Source: a virus
DNA length: 41,394 bases
Reading direction: 5' to 3' (one strand)
IMG/VR virus record: IMGVR_UViG_3300046642_000199
Coordinates: 1-41,394 of that record
The translations under genes were made by a program, and so were the position numbers. Below are positions 8,301 through 16,481 of this stretch, one piece after another. Numbering within the stretch: position 1 is the first letter of the stretch; every line of letters starts with the position of its first letter. The notes beneath the pieces were generated by a model that saw nothing but the letters and a program-made list of their open reading frames with translations, made no database searches and was not told the origin of the DNA.

Positions 8301-8693
8301 TCAACCCCTTACGAGGCCGATATTGCCGTCGCCGAGTGATGGGCCAGGGGGAACGCCCAAGAATCCGCACAGCTCGCGCCGCCATATGCGGTAAAGGCTC
8401 ATGCGGTCGCGCACTTCGTCCTTGTTGTGCACCCAAACAGCCGCCTGCGCGGTGTCAAGGTTGTCCGTTGCCGACAGAACATCTGTCTCCAGGCCGGCGA
8501 GCTTGGTCAGGAACGTGGTCATCGTGACCTCTTCCTCTGGCCGCAAGCTGCCAAGCCGGTGATTCAGCGTTTGCCAGATCATCGGGGCAACCCAACCCCA
8601 AGCGGTATCGCGGCGGTCGTCGAGCGTCACGTCGCCCTGCATCGGGTAACCGGCGTAGCGACGGGCGTCCGACTTTTGCTGGTCAGTAAGCAT
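8301..8693 (-). CDS. Head-tail connector/adaptor-like protein
   Basis: 130 residues, largely helical (RRDTAWGWVAPMIWQTLNHRL, LTKLAGLETDVLSATDNLDTA, DRMSLYRIWRRELCGFLGV). Small helical proteins two genes downstream of the coat gene are usually portal-binding adaptors (gp6/gp15 type) that dock under the portal ring. Size and order fit that group, but no diagnostic motif is visible. Confidence 0.55.
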   Translation of the reverse strand: MLTDQQKSDARRYAGYPMQGDVTLDDRRDTAWGWVAPMIWQTLNHRLGSLRPEEEVTMTTFLTKLAGLETDVLSATDNLDTAQAAVWVHNKDEVRDRMSLYRIWRRELCGFLGVPPGPSLGDGNIGLVRG

Positions 8694-8721
8694 GATCGGC
8701 TCCTGCTACGTTCATCAGTGA

Positions 8722-8961
8722 TTACACTGCTGCGTCGAGCAATGCTTGCAGCGCGGATTGGTCGGCGTCTTCTTCAAAGGCAATGCCCTTTTCAGTCAGC
8801 GCGGCCTTGGTGTCTGCGAGCAATTTCGCGGCCTTGACTTCCTTCGCGCTTGGCTTTTTGTCGCCATACAGCTCATGAAAGTCTTTGTCGAAGTCCTCTT
8901 CGTTGATCAGCACGAAATCGCCCTGATCTTCACCCCACGGCTTTACTTGAATGGTGCCCAT
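8722..8961 (-). CDS. Small head-region protein
   Basis: 79 residues from ATG 8961, which has GGAG eight bases upstream; a longer frame to 9009 lacks such a site. Contains GEDQGDFVLINEEDFD and an acidic helical C-terminus ending in EEDADQSALQALLDAAV. Such acidic small proteins often follow the coat gene. Function unknown. Confidence 0.6.
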   Translation of the reverse strand: MGTIQVKPWGEDQGDFVLINEEDFDKDFHELYGDKKPSAKEVKAAKLLADTKAALTEKGIAFEEDADQSALQALLDAAV

Positions 8962-9012
8962 TTGTTTCTCCACGGCTTGTAGCGCCCGGAGCCGAAGCCC
9001 CAGGCGCATTCA

Positions 9013-10167
9013 TTACGCCAACAGCAGCGCGGTGTGTTCCGACTTGACCATCGCGACACCCCAGGCCAGCGCGATTTCGTACTGGATCTGGCGGTATTGC
9101 TTGTACAGCGAGATCTCGAACGAGAGGCCGCTGACAGGGTCAGTGATGATCATGCGGTCGGACGCGCTGTCACCGCCTTCCGGCAGCGCCGGTGCGCGGG
9201 TGGCAACAGCCAGAGCCGAGCGAGCGAACGCCATGTTGCGGGTGGTGGCGGCGATAACGGTGATCGCGGTTGCGGCTGCCGGGATGGCTTTGCGCAGGCC
9301 GGGTGCAGCCAGCACAACAGTACCGCCGTTCGAGGTGTCAGCATCACCGGTCAGTACGACGTACTTGTTGGTGTCGCCAGCGAAGGTGATCACGTCGCCA
9401 GCCAGAACGGTGCCAGTACCGGCTGAAGCCAGGGTAATGGTGGTCGCGCCAACGGCATAACCAGTGGTGTTGGTGGTCGCGCCCGCGCCAGTACCAGCGA
9501 TGACGGTTTTGACTTGCGCCGACTCGCGGATCGCAAAGCCGTGCACATCGAGCAGCACGCCACGACGCAACATGCTGGTATCGGCAGCCTCGTTCGCCTT
9601 GGTCAGTTGGCCAAGGGTGCGCATGCTTGCGCCGGCAGTGGTGTCCAACACCATCTGCAGATCGCTCATCGGCGCGCCGTTGTCCGACAGGATTTTGCGC
9701 ATCTGCGCAGCTTCTGCCAGGTTAGTAGCGAACGGGGCAGTGCCAGGGGTGCCATAGGCGCGGGACGACTTCAGGCACAGGTTGGCGATGTCGGATTCGA
9801 CCTCGTTCACCAATGCGCGCATGCCTTGGGCGAGCTGGTCGCGCAGGATGACGTTGTACGAGGCGCCGTTGTTGTCCAGTCCGCGTTTCTCTTCACCGTT
9901 CCAACGCACCGGCACACGGCGGGCTTTGGTGATGGTCATCGACACGGAGCCGATGGTTTGGTCGCCGTCGTTCGGCGGGGTCACTGCCGGAGTGATATCG
10001 GTCGCGGTTGCGGCCGGCGCCACTGGCGAGGTGACGGTTTGACCAACCGCAGCGCGGTCGTAGGTCATGTCAGACGACACGGCAGGGATAAAGCCCACCA
10101 GTTCGCGCGAAACGACGTCCAGCGCGTTGTAGATGGTGGTTGTCAGGCCGGTGAGAGTGTTGCTCAT
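9013..10167 (-). CDS. Major capsid (coat) protein, P22-like
   Basis: 384 residues. It builds the icosahedral head. The N-terminus (LTTTIYNALDVVSRELVGFIPAV) and C-terminus (FEISLYKQYRQIQYEIALAWG, then VAMVKSEHTALLLA) match the P22 coat-protein group. An inserted Thr/Gly/Ala-rich beta domain covers about residues 220-300 (TTGYAVGATTITLASAGTG), comparable to the I-domain of P22-like coats. It follows the scaffold gene by 15 bases, the normal head-gene order, with an AGGAGTAA ribosome site before the ATG. Confidence 0.85.
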   Translation of the reverse strand: MSNTLTGLTTTIYNALDVVSRELVGFIPAVSSDMTYDRAAVGQTVTSPVAPAATATDITPAVTPPNDGDQTIGSVSMTITKARRVPVRWNGEEKRGLDNNGASYNVILRDQLAQGMRALVNEVESDIANLCLKSSRAYGTPGTAPFATNLAEAAQMRKILSDNGAPMSDLQMVLDTTAGASMRTLGQLTKANEAADTSMLRRGVLLDVHGFAIRESAQVKTVIAGTGAGATTNTTGYAVGATTITLASAGTGTVLAGDVITFAGDTNKYVVLTGDADTSNGGTVVLAAPGLRKAIPAAATAITVIAATTRNMAFARSALAVATRAPALPEGGDSASDRMIITDPVSGLSFEISLYKQYRQIQYEIALAWGVAMVKSEHTALLLA

Positions 10168-10182
10168 GGATTACTCCTGGGA

Positions 10183-10941
10183 TCAGTCGGTAACTTCACC
10201 GCCCGCAGACACGTGCGCATGCTTGCCCTGTGGGTCAAGTGCGTCGAACTGAGAGCGTGAGAGGGATTTCTTGCCATTACCGCCATTCCCACCGTTGTTC
10301 GAGGCGCCAGAGCCAGAAGCTCCAGAGCCTTTCAAGATGTGATCGCGGTGCGGGTATTGCTCAACAAGGGTTTCGATTGCTTCATCGAAGTCGGCGATTT
10401 CGCCTGGACGGGTACGGCTGTAGATCTTCTGGCCGTGCTGGTCGTAGGCGATGGTCTTGCCATCCTCGACTTTGAAGGCGGCGCCGAATTTGGACTGGAC
10501 CAGGTCTGCGGGGATTGCCAGCTTCTCGCCGATGTACTTGGAACGGCTGAATGCACCGCCGATCTTTTCTTCGTAGAGCTGCTTTTCGAAGGTCTGCGCC
10601 TTGGTGGACCACTCATCAACCTGGCCTTGGAAGGCTTTGCTGATTTCGTTGCGCACCACGTCGATCTCACCGGCATCCACCAGCTTTTTTTGATCGAGCT
10701 TCGACACGATCTCCAGGGCTTTCTTGGCGGCGGCGCCGTCCGTGATCCCGTCGAACGCTTTCAAGGCCGTTTCTGCAGCCTCTTTGCCTTCGCGATGGGT
10801 CTTGGCTTCAGCGTTCAGCCGGGTAATCGTATTCACGGTGCCAGGAGCGTCAAAAGCGACCTCTTTGCCATCGTCGTACACGTACACAGGCTTGCCGTCT
10901 TGAAGAACCGCGTGCCCTTGATCATCCAATTTCAGGTTCAT
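10183..10941 (-). CDS. Capsid scaffolding protein
   Basis: 252 residues from ATG 10941, with GGAG eight bases upstream. Highly charged and helical: a Lys/Glu/Ala-rich core (AEAKTHREGKEAAETALKAF, DQKKLVDAGEIDVVRNEISK) between a small N-terminal beta hairpin (GKPVYVYDDGKEVAFD) and a Gly/Ser/Asn-rich linker near residue 215. The C-terminal basic stretch KKSLSRSQFDALDPQGKHAH probably binds coat. Scaffolds direct procapsid assembly and are removed before packaging. Position between portal and coat is canonical. A terminator-like hairpin lies between portal and this gene. Confidence 0.8.
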   Translation of the reverse strand: MNLKLDDQGHAVLQDGKPVYVYDDGKEVAFDAPGTVNTITRLNAEAKTHREGKEAAETALKAFDGITDGAAAKKALEIVSKLDQKKLVDAGEIDVVRNEISKAFQGQVDEWSTKAQTFEKQLYEEKIGGAFSRSKYIGEKLAIPADLVQSKFGAAFKVEDGKTIAYDQHGQKIYSRTRPGEIADFDEAIETLVEQYPHRDHILKGSGASGSGASNNGGNGGNGKKSLSRSQFDALDPQGKHAHVSAGGEVTD

Positions 10942-11018
10942 TGATGCATCTCCGGGCATCCGCCCATTTGTTGAGCCATCCGGCCCGGCGCGGCGCTATC
11001 CATCCGGAATCGCGCCCA

Positions 11019-11046
11019 TAAAAAAGCCCCGGCGGAGGCCAGGGCT
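11019..11046 (-). terminator. Terminator-like hairpin between portal and scaffold
   Basis: On the minus strand AGCCCTGGCCTCCGCCGGGGCT is followed by TTTTTT. The stem is imperfect in the middle. It falls just after the portal stop at 11062 and before scaffold. It may raise the scaffold-independent level of portal or act as an attenuator. Confidence 0.7.
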
Positions 11047-11061
11047 GTGTTCGGTGTTCAC

Positions 11062-12450
11062 TTACTGCTGATCGAGAGGCCTAGCGCTAGGCTTGGCGGG
11101 TTGAGCTTTGATTTTCACCAACTCTTCCCCCCAGTCGAGTTCGTCGCTGAGTAGGCCTCGGCGCTGGACCTCTTCGAATAGGCTTTGATCGGACAGGACG
11201 CCGTTGAGATTCATGTTCAACAGGAACGGCATCGTGGTTTCGGGGCTGAAATCGATGTCGAAGTTGCCCTTCACCTTGACGTGGCCGCCATCCGGCAGCT
11301 TCATCCACATGGCGAAGTACTGAAGCACCTGGTCAAGCGCGTCTTCGAGTTGCCCAGCCATTGTCTGGAGGGGACTCATCTCCTGAGCCGCTTCTTCCTC
11401 TGACTGCGAAGCCGTTTTGACGGTCTGCTTCTCCTTCTGGAGCAGCTTGGCACCAGCGAGACGCATATCCTCGACCAGATCCAGCAGTGACTGGCGACCA
11501 GCTTCAATCGCCTTGCCGGTGTGCTCTACCCACTTCATGTCGCAGCCTTTCGGCAGGCGAGTAGCTGAGCCTGCGCCAACAGTGATGTTTTCGCCCTCAT
11601 CGAGGCCGATCACCGCAAGCATCGGCACTCGCGCGATGTGCATGATGTTGTCTTGGTCGCTCTGGGACTGCCAGTGCTTGACGTTCATGTTCGCCAGCTC
11701 AAGGAGCGGCGGTGTTGCGGTGAGGAAGCCGGTGCGCTTGGTGTAGAAGGTGGCAAGCGGGATCACTTTCAGACTGATTTGGCCCTGGTCGTGCTCCTTC
11801 CAAGTTTTCTGACCTTTGCCATCGTCGACTTCGCGGAAGGTTGCCCATCCGCCCGGCACCAGAACGCGGATCTGATCCACGGTCTTCGTCCCGAACGCAC
11901 CGTCTTCAACCTCAACGCACTCCATGTACCGGAACTGCGTCAGAACCTGTTCGCCAGCATTGTTCGCTGATCGCCAGCCGAGCACTTGGCCGGGCTTGAT
12001 GATCACCGCGTATGGACGCACACCGGCTGACTTCTCCTCGGCCTTGGTTTTGATGCCTTCGGCCTTCGGGTGATCAACCAGCACATGGAACAGACCGTGT
12101 GACAGGCCGCCACTGAACAGCGACTGAGCCCAGACCTGCAGGTTGTTGCCCTGAAGGTCGAAGTCTTCGGCCATCTCCTTGATTTGATCAGGCACGTCGT
12201 CGGTCAGCGTGATCGGATCGGCAAACACCCGCCCTGTCATGTTCTGGACTGTCTCACTCAGCGCGGGAAGCAGTGTAGAAGTCTTCAGGCGGGCCTGATA
12301 AGCGTCGCCCTCCTCTTTCGGCCACTGCGGCAAGAACTTTGTTCCTGCCTTGCGCATGGCCCTCGTTCCACCCATGAGAGCGTCGATGATGGCCCAGTCC
12401 AGCCGCATCTCGTCAACGACGGGTAGCGTTTTGCTCGGATCATCGGACAT
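11062..12450 (-). CDS. Portal protein (DUF4055 type)
   Basis: 462 residues. Forms the dodecameric ring at one head vertex through which DNA enters and leaves. The N-terminal part (RLDWAIIDALMGGTRAMRKAG, KTSTLLPALSETVQNMTGRVF, SLFSGGLSHGLFHVLVD) and the central ELANMNVKHWQSQSDQDNIM with AVIGLDEGENITVG are typical of the DUF4055 portal group. The C-terminal half carries a long Lys/Gln/Glu helix and the FDIDFSPET region. It begins 5 bases after the large terminase stop, in the standard packaging order. Confidence 0.85.
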   Translation of the reverse strand: MSDDPSKTLPVVDEMRLDWAIIDALMGGTRAMRKAGTKFLPQWPKEEGDAYQARLKTSTLLPALSETVQNMTGRVFADPITLTDDVPDQIKEMAEDFDLQGNNLQVWAQSLFSGGLSHGLFHVLVDHPKAEGIKTKAEEKSAGVRPYAVIIKPGQVLGWRSANNAGEQVLTQFRYMECVEVEDGAFGTKTVDQIRVLVPGGWATFREVDDGKGQKTWKEHDQGQISLKVIPLATFYTKRTGFLTATPPLLELANMNVKHWQSQSDQDNIMHIARVPMLAVIGLDEGENITVGAGSATRLPKGCDMKWVEHTGKAIEAGRQSLLDLVEDMRLAGAKLLQKEKQTVKTASQSEEEAAQEMSPLQTMAGQLEDALDQVLQYFAMWMKLPDGGHVKVKGNFDIDFSPETTMPFLLNMNLNGVLSDQSLFEEVQRRGLLSDELDWGEELVKIKAQPAKPSARPLDQQ

Positions 12451-12454
12451 AGGT

Positions 12455-13702
12455 TTACATTCTCAGGGATTCTTGGGAGGCGGTGCGCTTGATGATCGGG
12501 AACAGGTGCGCAAGTGGGTAGCCAGCTGCATCGATGACGTGATCTACGCCGCTCGTTTTGTCCGGCATACCGTTCTTGTCGTAGGCCTGCTGTTCGAGGC
12601 CGTCAGTCAGGTGCGGGCAGCGATTAGTGTTGACCTTTAGCCGGCGCTCGCCCTGCCCGTTGAGGATCAGCGCGTTGACGGCGTTCACGCGGTCGGCAAT
12701 GGCCGGGTTTGTCGAATTGACGCGAACAGTCAGCCCAGCCTGGCGGATAATGCTCAGGTCTGACTCACTAGCGTTCTTGCTGCTGGCGTTCTGACCAGAT
12801 GCGTCAGGGAACACTTGGACGGCGTGTCCTTTCAGCGAATAGCGATCCTTGAAGATGGAAACCATCTGCGGCGTGTCACGACCGTCGACGATCTCGTCAA
12901 CCGCCACTGGCAACCCCTCACGCATCACATAAACTACTGCGCTCATTTTCAGTCTGTTGAAGTCCATGCCGATCAGCACGGGTTCTTCAGGCTGAAGCGT
13001 TTCATTCGTGTGATTCAGCTTGCGGCAGAAGTCTGGGTAGACGCTGCCGGCGGTCAGATTGGTGAACCGACCTTCAATGTATGCGTCGATCAGTGCGGCC
13101 GGGTAACTGTCACGTAGCGTCTGCACATAGTCTTCGGGGAGGAACGGGTTCGTGTACGTAGCTGCCTGGATCATCACGTAGCCAGGCTTTGGATTTCTCC
13201 CCCAAGTGTCGTAGACGAACTGAAAGCCTTCAGGCGTCGTGTAGGCCGATACCCGATTGAATGGATCCGCAACGCCATCAGGGCGCTGTCTGTTCCGCGC
13301 AATGATCTTGCGCCAGGCCATCTGAGCCAGCGGCTTTTTCAGCGTGTCGATCTCGTCGACGTGCGCACGGTATGACTCGTAGCCAATGATGCGGGCCGGG
13401 TTCTCCAACGTCCGCAGCACGAAGTCGCCGCAGTTTGGCGAGCTCGTGTAAATGATGTTTTCCTGCTTGTTGTACTTGTACCGGATGCCCATGTCCGAAA
13501 GCTTCTCTTCCATGCGCGGCGCAAGGATGAGGCGGACAAGGTCGTAGGTGGGCTCGTACAGCGCGATCAAGGCGCTGGACGATGCCAAGGCGTCCCTGAG
13601 TGCGCAGTTGGCGAGAGTTTCAGTCTTGCCAGTGCCAAACCCACCGACAAACGCCGGGTACTTCTCGGTCAGTTGATAGAAGTCAGCCTGCGGCTGCGTC
13701 AT
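12455..13702 (-). CDS. terL: Terminase large subunit
   Basis: 415 residues from ATG 13702; a GTG at 13729 with its own GAGGTGG is an alternative. The ATPase-nuclease that cuts concatemers and pumps DNA into the head. Walker A is GFGTGKT (residues 21-27), Walker B with catalytic Glu is AHVDEID (113-119), and GMDFN in the C-terminal half opens the RNase H-like nuclease, with VPDA-like and GVDHVIDAAGY acidic positions following. Length fits. The 5' end overlaps the small subunit gene by 20 bases, implying translational coupling. Confidence 0.93.
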   Translation of the reverse strand: MTQPQADFYQLTEKYPAFVGGFGTGKTETLANCALRDALASSSALIALYEPTYDLVRLILAPRMEEKLSDMGIRYKYNKQENIIYTSSPNCGDFVLRTLENPARIIGYESYRAHVDEIDTLKKPLAQMAWRKIIARNRQRPDGVADPFNRVSAYTTPEGFQFVYDTWGRNPKPGYVMIQAATYTNPFLPEDYVQTLRDSYPAALIDAYIEGRFTNLTAGSVYPDFCRKLNHTNETLQPEEPVLIGMDFNRLKMSAVVYVMREGLPVAVDEIVDGRDTPQMVSIFKDRYSLKGHAVQVFPDASGQNASSKNASESDLSIIRQAGLTVRVNSTNPAIADRVNAVNALILNGQGERRLKVNTNRCPHLTDGLEQQAYDKNGMPDKTSGVDHVIDAAGYPLAHLFPIIKRTASQESLRM

Positions 13703-14213
13703 TTGCACCCGCAGCGTCCTTCCTTCCACCTACCACCTCAATCTCGATTCTGGTCACCGGCGGCAACTCAAGAGGATTCGTCTTCAGCAGCTCGGCGCGG
13801 GTCCGCTCAAGGCTTTCAATTCGGCCTGTAAGGCGATCAATCAGTCCGGAGTAATCCCGAACCTTGAACTTCTCTTCAGTCTTGGCCTGATATTCGCCGG
13901 CGCCTTCACGCTCAACCCTTGCCTCAAGCTCAGCAGTGTCGCCGCGCTCGTTCTCTTGGTTTAGCGCCCGCATCAATCGAATACGCGTCAGGCGAAGTTC
14001 GTCATCAACACGACCCAGCTCGATGTGAGCAAGCATGTCGTTCTCAGCATCAGTGAGGAACTGGCTATAGATGGAGCCAGGCTTGGCTGCGTGCTTATTG
14101 GCCTTGTTGGCCTTCGATGCAGCACCGCCGTGTAACTTGCACCGCGAGGAACCCGGAACAGCGTGACGCTTGCATGGTTCCCCTGAGCGCGTTTTAGCGC
14201 CACATAGGGCCAT
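13683..14213 (-). CDS. terS: Terminase small subunit-like, HGGXW-type zinc motif
   Basis: 176 residues from ATG 14213, with GAGG eight bases upstream. The N-terminus contains C-GAKTRSGEPC-KRHAVPG-SSRC-KLHGG, the Cys/His motif seen at the start of many phage small terminases and related DNA-binding proteins. The middle is helical and coiled-coil-like (DDELRLTRIRLMRALNQ, DRLTGRIESLERTRAELL), consistent with ring formation. It overlaps terL, where a small terminase is expected. It recognises the packaging site, which may be in the short repeats just upstream. Confidence 0.78.
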   Translation of the reverse strand: MALCGAKTRSGEPCKRHAVPGSSRCKLHGGAASKANKANKHAAKPGSIYSQFLTDAENDMLAHIELGRVDDELRLTRIRLMRALNQENERGDTAELEARVEREGAGEYQAKTEEKFKVRDYSGLIDRLTGRIESLERTRAELLKTNPLELPPVTRIEIEVVGGRKDAAGANDAAAG

Positions 14214-14224
14214 GGGCTTGCCTC

Positions 14225-14283
14225 ATTCATGGGGTGTTATTGCAGAACGATTCATTCAACGTCGTTCGAACGTCATTCAATGC
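14225..14283. repeat. Short repeats upstream of terS, candidate packaging site
   Basis: The 70-bp gap before terS carries three near copies of CATTCAA/CATTCG (around 14239, 14272 and 14282) and a 10-bp palindrome CGTTCGAACG near 14262. Small terminases often bind repeated motifs next to or within their own gene. The link to packaging is inferred from position only. Confidence 0.35.
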
Positions 14284-14718
14284 TCATTCGATTGGCTTGG
14301 CGATGGTCAGCGTTCTGATCTTGCCGCCAGTGCAGCTGTCACGCTTCATGGCCATCTCTACGGCTTGGTAGGCAGATGCGCCCATGTCGAGCGCAGTCAG
14401 CGCATGGTCCGATCCGCTACCGATTGAATATGGTCGCTCGAGCATGAGCGGAGTTTTTGCAAGCTTGCCTTCGTAATAGCCGACCAACGCAATGGTGCCA
14501 TCCTGGACAACAAGCACCTCTGCTCCGCACTCCCCGGCTATCTCTTCGCCGAAATAGGCGCCGATCAGTTCGTTGATCTCGCTAGTAGCACCAGTGCCGA
14601 GGAAGAACGCACCTTCGCGCTCTCTCAACTTGTCGAAGTCGTCGTAGACAATAGTCCGACCGGCAGTGACTCGACCGTCATAGGCGATGATCCCGTCCTT
14701 ATAGGCGATCGTGGTCAT
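14284..14718 (-). CDS. HslV-like Ntn-hydrolase (proteasome-fold) protein
   Basis: 144 residues. N-terminal MTTIAYKDGIIAYDGR matches the start of HslV/20S beta-type Ntn hydrolases, where the Thr after Met becomes the nucleophile. Later segments also fit the fold: FLGTGATSEINEL, then IGSGSDHALTALDMGASAYQAVEMAMKRD, matching the GSG-x3-ALTALDMGAS helix of HslV-type proteins. It is shorter than HslV (about 175), and no HslU partner is in the window. Located just before terS, it may act on a head-maturation target or be a non-proteolytic relative. The fold call is fairly strong; substrate unknown. Confidence 0.72.
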   Translation of the reverse strand: MTTIAYKDGIIAYDGRVTAGRTIVYDDFDKLREREGAFFLGTGATSEINELIGAYFGEEIAGECGAEVLVVQDGTIALVGYYEGKLAKTPLMLERPYSIGSGSDHALTALDMGASAYQAVEMAMKRDSCTGGKIRTLTIAKPIE

Positions 14719-14891
14719 TGGGTCGCCTCGTCAGTCGGTATGATCTCGCGGTAACGCTTGGCTGCGCGGGCATGTCGCTGCAGCACTTTCTCATCGGCTT
14801 CAAGGCCAGCGAGAAAGGCAAAGGTGTGCACGGCCACAACGTAGAACCTGAACCACCAGGGGTAGTAGGCCTTCAATGTGAGCTTGGCCAT
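14715..14891 (-). CDS. Small basic protein, possibly membrane-associated
   Basis: 58 residues from ATG 14891, two bases after the preceding stop; a GTG at 14900 is a poorer option. An aromatic-rich hydrophobic segment (YYPWWFRFYVVAVHTFAFLAGL) covers residues 8-30 and is followed by a charged helix with many Arg/Lys. It overlaps the HslV-like gene start by 4 bases (ATGA). Could be a single-pass membrane protein. Function unknown. Confidence 0.6.
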   Translation of the reverse strand: MAKLTLKAYYPWWFRFYVVAVHTFAFLAGLEADEKVLQRHARAAKRYREIIPTDEATQ

Positions 14892-14892
14892 A

Positions 14893-15147
14893 TCACTCAC
14901 CGTCGAGGATAGTGTCGAGCATCAGTTGTTCGCCGATCCTAAACGCCGCGAGGGTCTGCAGGTCTTCAGCCTTCGGGCCAAAGCCGAACAGCCCGACACC
15001 GCCGGATTCGTAGATCATCACCATGGCGCCGATGGAGCAAGCTTCGATCTCGCCGCTTTCCATCTGATCAGCAATGAGGCGCAGCGTGGCGACTGGCTCG
15101 CGCCACCCCTCACGCGGAAGGCTGACGACTTTCAGGTCTGCGCTCAT
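14893..15147 (-). CDS. Conserved phage protein of unknown function
   Basis: 84 residues. N-terminal SLPREGWREPVATLRLIADQMESGEIEACSIGAMVMI followed by a Gly-rich turn (YESGGVGLFGFGPKAEDL) and a C-terminal helix RIGEQLMLDTILDG. The combination suggests a small alpha/beta protein. Similar proteins are common in the accessory part of Pseudomonas phages. It forms a tight cluster with the genes at 14715 and 14284. Confidence 0.6.
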   Translation of the reverse strand: MSADLKVVSLPREGWREPVATLRLIADQMESGEIEACSIGAMVMIYESGGVGLFGFGPKAEDLQTLAAFRIGEQLMLDTILDGE

Positions 15148-15260
15148 ATGTCACCGTGAGATCTGCAATCTACTGCCAGTATTCCAGCCATTTCAGCAGG
15201 ACATGCGCAGTCTATTGCGTGTAGAGAGTGGCGCTGGCATGAGCCTAGGCGCCCTTTGGT

Positions 15261-15506
15261 TTAATCGTCGCCTACAACCTTGATATCCTTTCCGTCGAGA
15301 AAGAATGTGACAGTTACGGTTGGATATTGGCCCGGCAGACTCTCCGTACTAACAGAAGTCTGGCGTGGCAGTAATTCGCCATCCTCAGTGAAGAGTGCGA
15401 GCGGACGTCTTTCATCGCCTCGCTCTTTCGGAGTGCCAGACCAATCGCCAGCTGCGCCGATGACTACCGTGTTGTCACGGGGAACGCGCTTCAGGATGAG
15501 CTTCAT
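15261..15506 (-). CDS. Hypothetical beta-rich small protein
   Basis: 81 residues, starting with MKLILKRVPRDNTVVIG. Beta-strand pattern with hairpin-like turns (GDWSGTPKERGDERRPLALF, PTVTVTFFLDGKDIKVVGDD). Its ATG lies inside the last codons of the upstream gene (4-base overlap). The following 113 bp (15148-15260) show no gene and no clear signal. Function unknown. Confidence 0.55.
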   Translation of the reverse strand: MKLILKRVPRDNTVVIGAAGDWSGTPKERGDERRPLALFTEDGELLPRQTSVSTESLPGQYPTVTVTFFLDGKDIKVVGDD

Positions 15507-15721
15507 CGGGAGTGCGCTCCGGTTTGGAGGTTGTTCTCGCCCAGCGTGATCACGGGCTTGATCATCTCGGAGATATTCTTCGCAATCGTTGCGCGCAGCT
15601 CAGGAGTATCTGGCTCGCCGATGTGCATCTCGACCTCATCCTTGATGACCTGATCAATATCAATGTGGCTGTAATCGATTGAAACAGTCACATTCAGTGT
15701 TCTGATGTTGAAATTGTTCAT
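15503..15721 (-). CDS. Hypothetical small protein
   Basis: 72 residues. N-terminal beta-strand pattern (NNFNIRTLNVTVSIDYS), then an acidic helix (DIDQVIKDEVEMHIGE) and a C-terminal helical region (LRATIAKNISEMIKPVITLG). Overlaps the next gene by 4 bases, consistent with translational coupling. No family recognised. Confidence 0.55.
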   Translation of the reverse strand: MNNFNIRTLNVTVSIDYSHIDIDQVIKDEVEMHIGEPDTPELRATIAKNISEMIKPVITLGENNLQTGAHSR

Positions 15722-15741
15722 CGGGAGTCACCCTTGAGTTG

Positions 15742-16143
15742 TTAAGCCTTCTTGGCGAGCGCTACAGCTTCAGACCAGAACCCTGGGAGTTCGTGACCCA
15801 GCGCGGCAAGGATCGTTTCCAGCTTGGAGATGGTGCCGGCGGGGATCATGGCGTCCAGGGCGATGACTGCATCAGCTGCGGGCGCAGCGGCAGGATCGAC
15901 AACCTTCACCAAGGTCGCGGCAAGAGCCACATAATCGGTGCCGGAACCAGCGCGGCCCCCAGCTGCATTATCTGACGCCGGAGCGAGCGCTGCCTGCAGG
16001 TCGTTGACGGTCATTTCGGCCGCCGGAGCGAGCGCAGTTTGGACTTCTTCAGGCAATTCGGACATGGTTGGAACCTCTACGATGCGTTTTGCAATCCATG
16101 CGGGAAGAATGCTGTGGATGATCCAAGCAAGGATGGCTTTCAT
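15742..16143 (-). CDS. Hypothetical protein with hydrophobic N-terminus, lysis region
   Basis: 133 residues. The start at 16143 overlaps the upstream stop (ATGA) and gives a hydrophobic N-terminal helix (ILAWIIHSILPAWIA). An internal ATG at 16065 with GAGG upstream could give a shorter soluble form of 107 residues. The middle is Ala/Pro-rich with an imperfect repeat (ALAPAAEMTV, ALAPASDNAA). The dual start resembles holin-region or spanin-like genes where two forms are made, but no spanin motif is present. Function unknown. Confidence 0.55.
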   Translation of the reverse strand: MKAILAWIIHSILPAWIAKRIVEVPTMSELPEEVQTALAPAAEMTVNDLQAALAPASDNAAGGRAGSGTDYVALAATLVKVVDPAAAPAADAVIALDAMIPAGTISKLETILAALGHELPGFWSEAVALAKKA

Positions 16144-16481
16144 TTGTCACCAGATTCTGGGTGTGGCGCAGCTGGTTCGTTCAGGCATTGCTCACAGTGC
16201 AGGTAGCGGCACAGCCAAGCTTTGACCCGTGGCCAGTGATTGGCGATAAACCAGTGTCGAATCCCAGCCAATGCCAGTGCTCCGTGGAATGTGATGCCGG
16301 CGACCGTTGGCGTGATGTACACAGCCTCGGAGCGCGTAACGATGGAAAAGCCTGAAAGGGCAATCGTCATGTAAATGACCTTCCCAACGATACCGTCGCT
16401 CACTTTCCTTGCGAGCACACACCAAAGTGCATGCAGCGCGACAATGGCGATGAATGTGGTGCTGAGGTGTTGGGTGTTCAT
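16140..16481 (-). CDS. Small membrane protein, second holin/antiholin candidate
   Basis: 113 residues from ATG 16481, overlapping the upstream stop by 4 bases. Three hydrophobic segments are visible: residues 6-24 (LSTTFIAIVALHALWCV), 35-50 (VIYMTIALSGFSIVT) and 58-74 (VAGITFHGALALAG). The tail is Cys/His-containing (CRYLHCEQC). Directly downstream of the holin-like gene, it could be an antiholin or accessory lysis protein. A soluble endolysin was not found in the window. Confidence 0.6.
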   Translation of the reverse strand: MNTQHLSTTFIAIVALHALWCVLARKVSDGIVGKVIYMTIALSGFSIVTRSEAVYITPTVAGITFHGALALAGIRHWFIANHWPRVKAWLCRYLHCEQCLNEPAAPHPESGDK

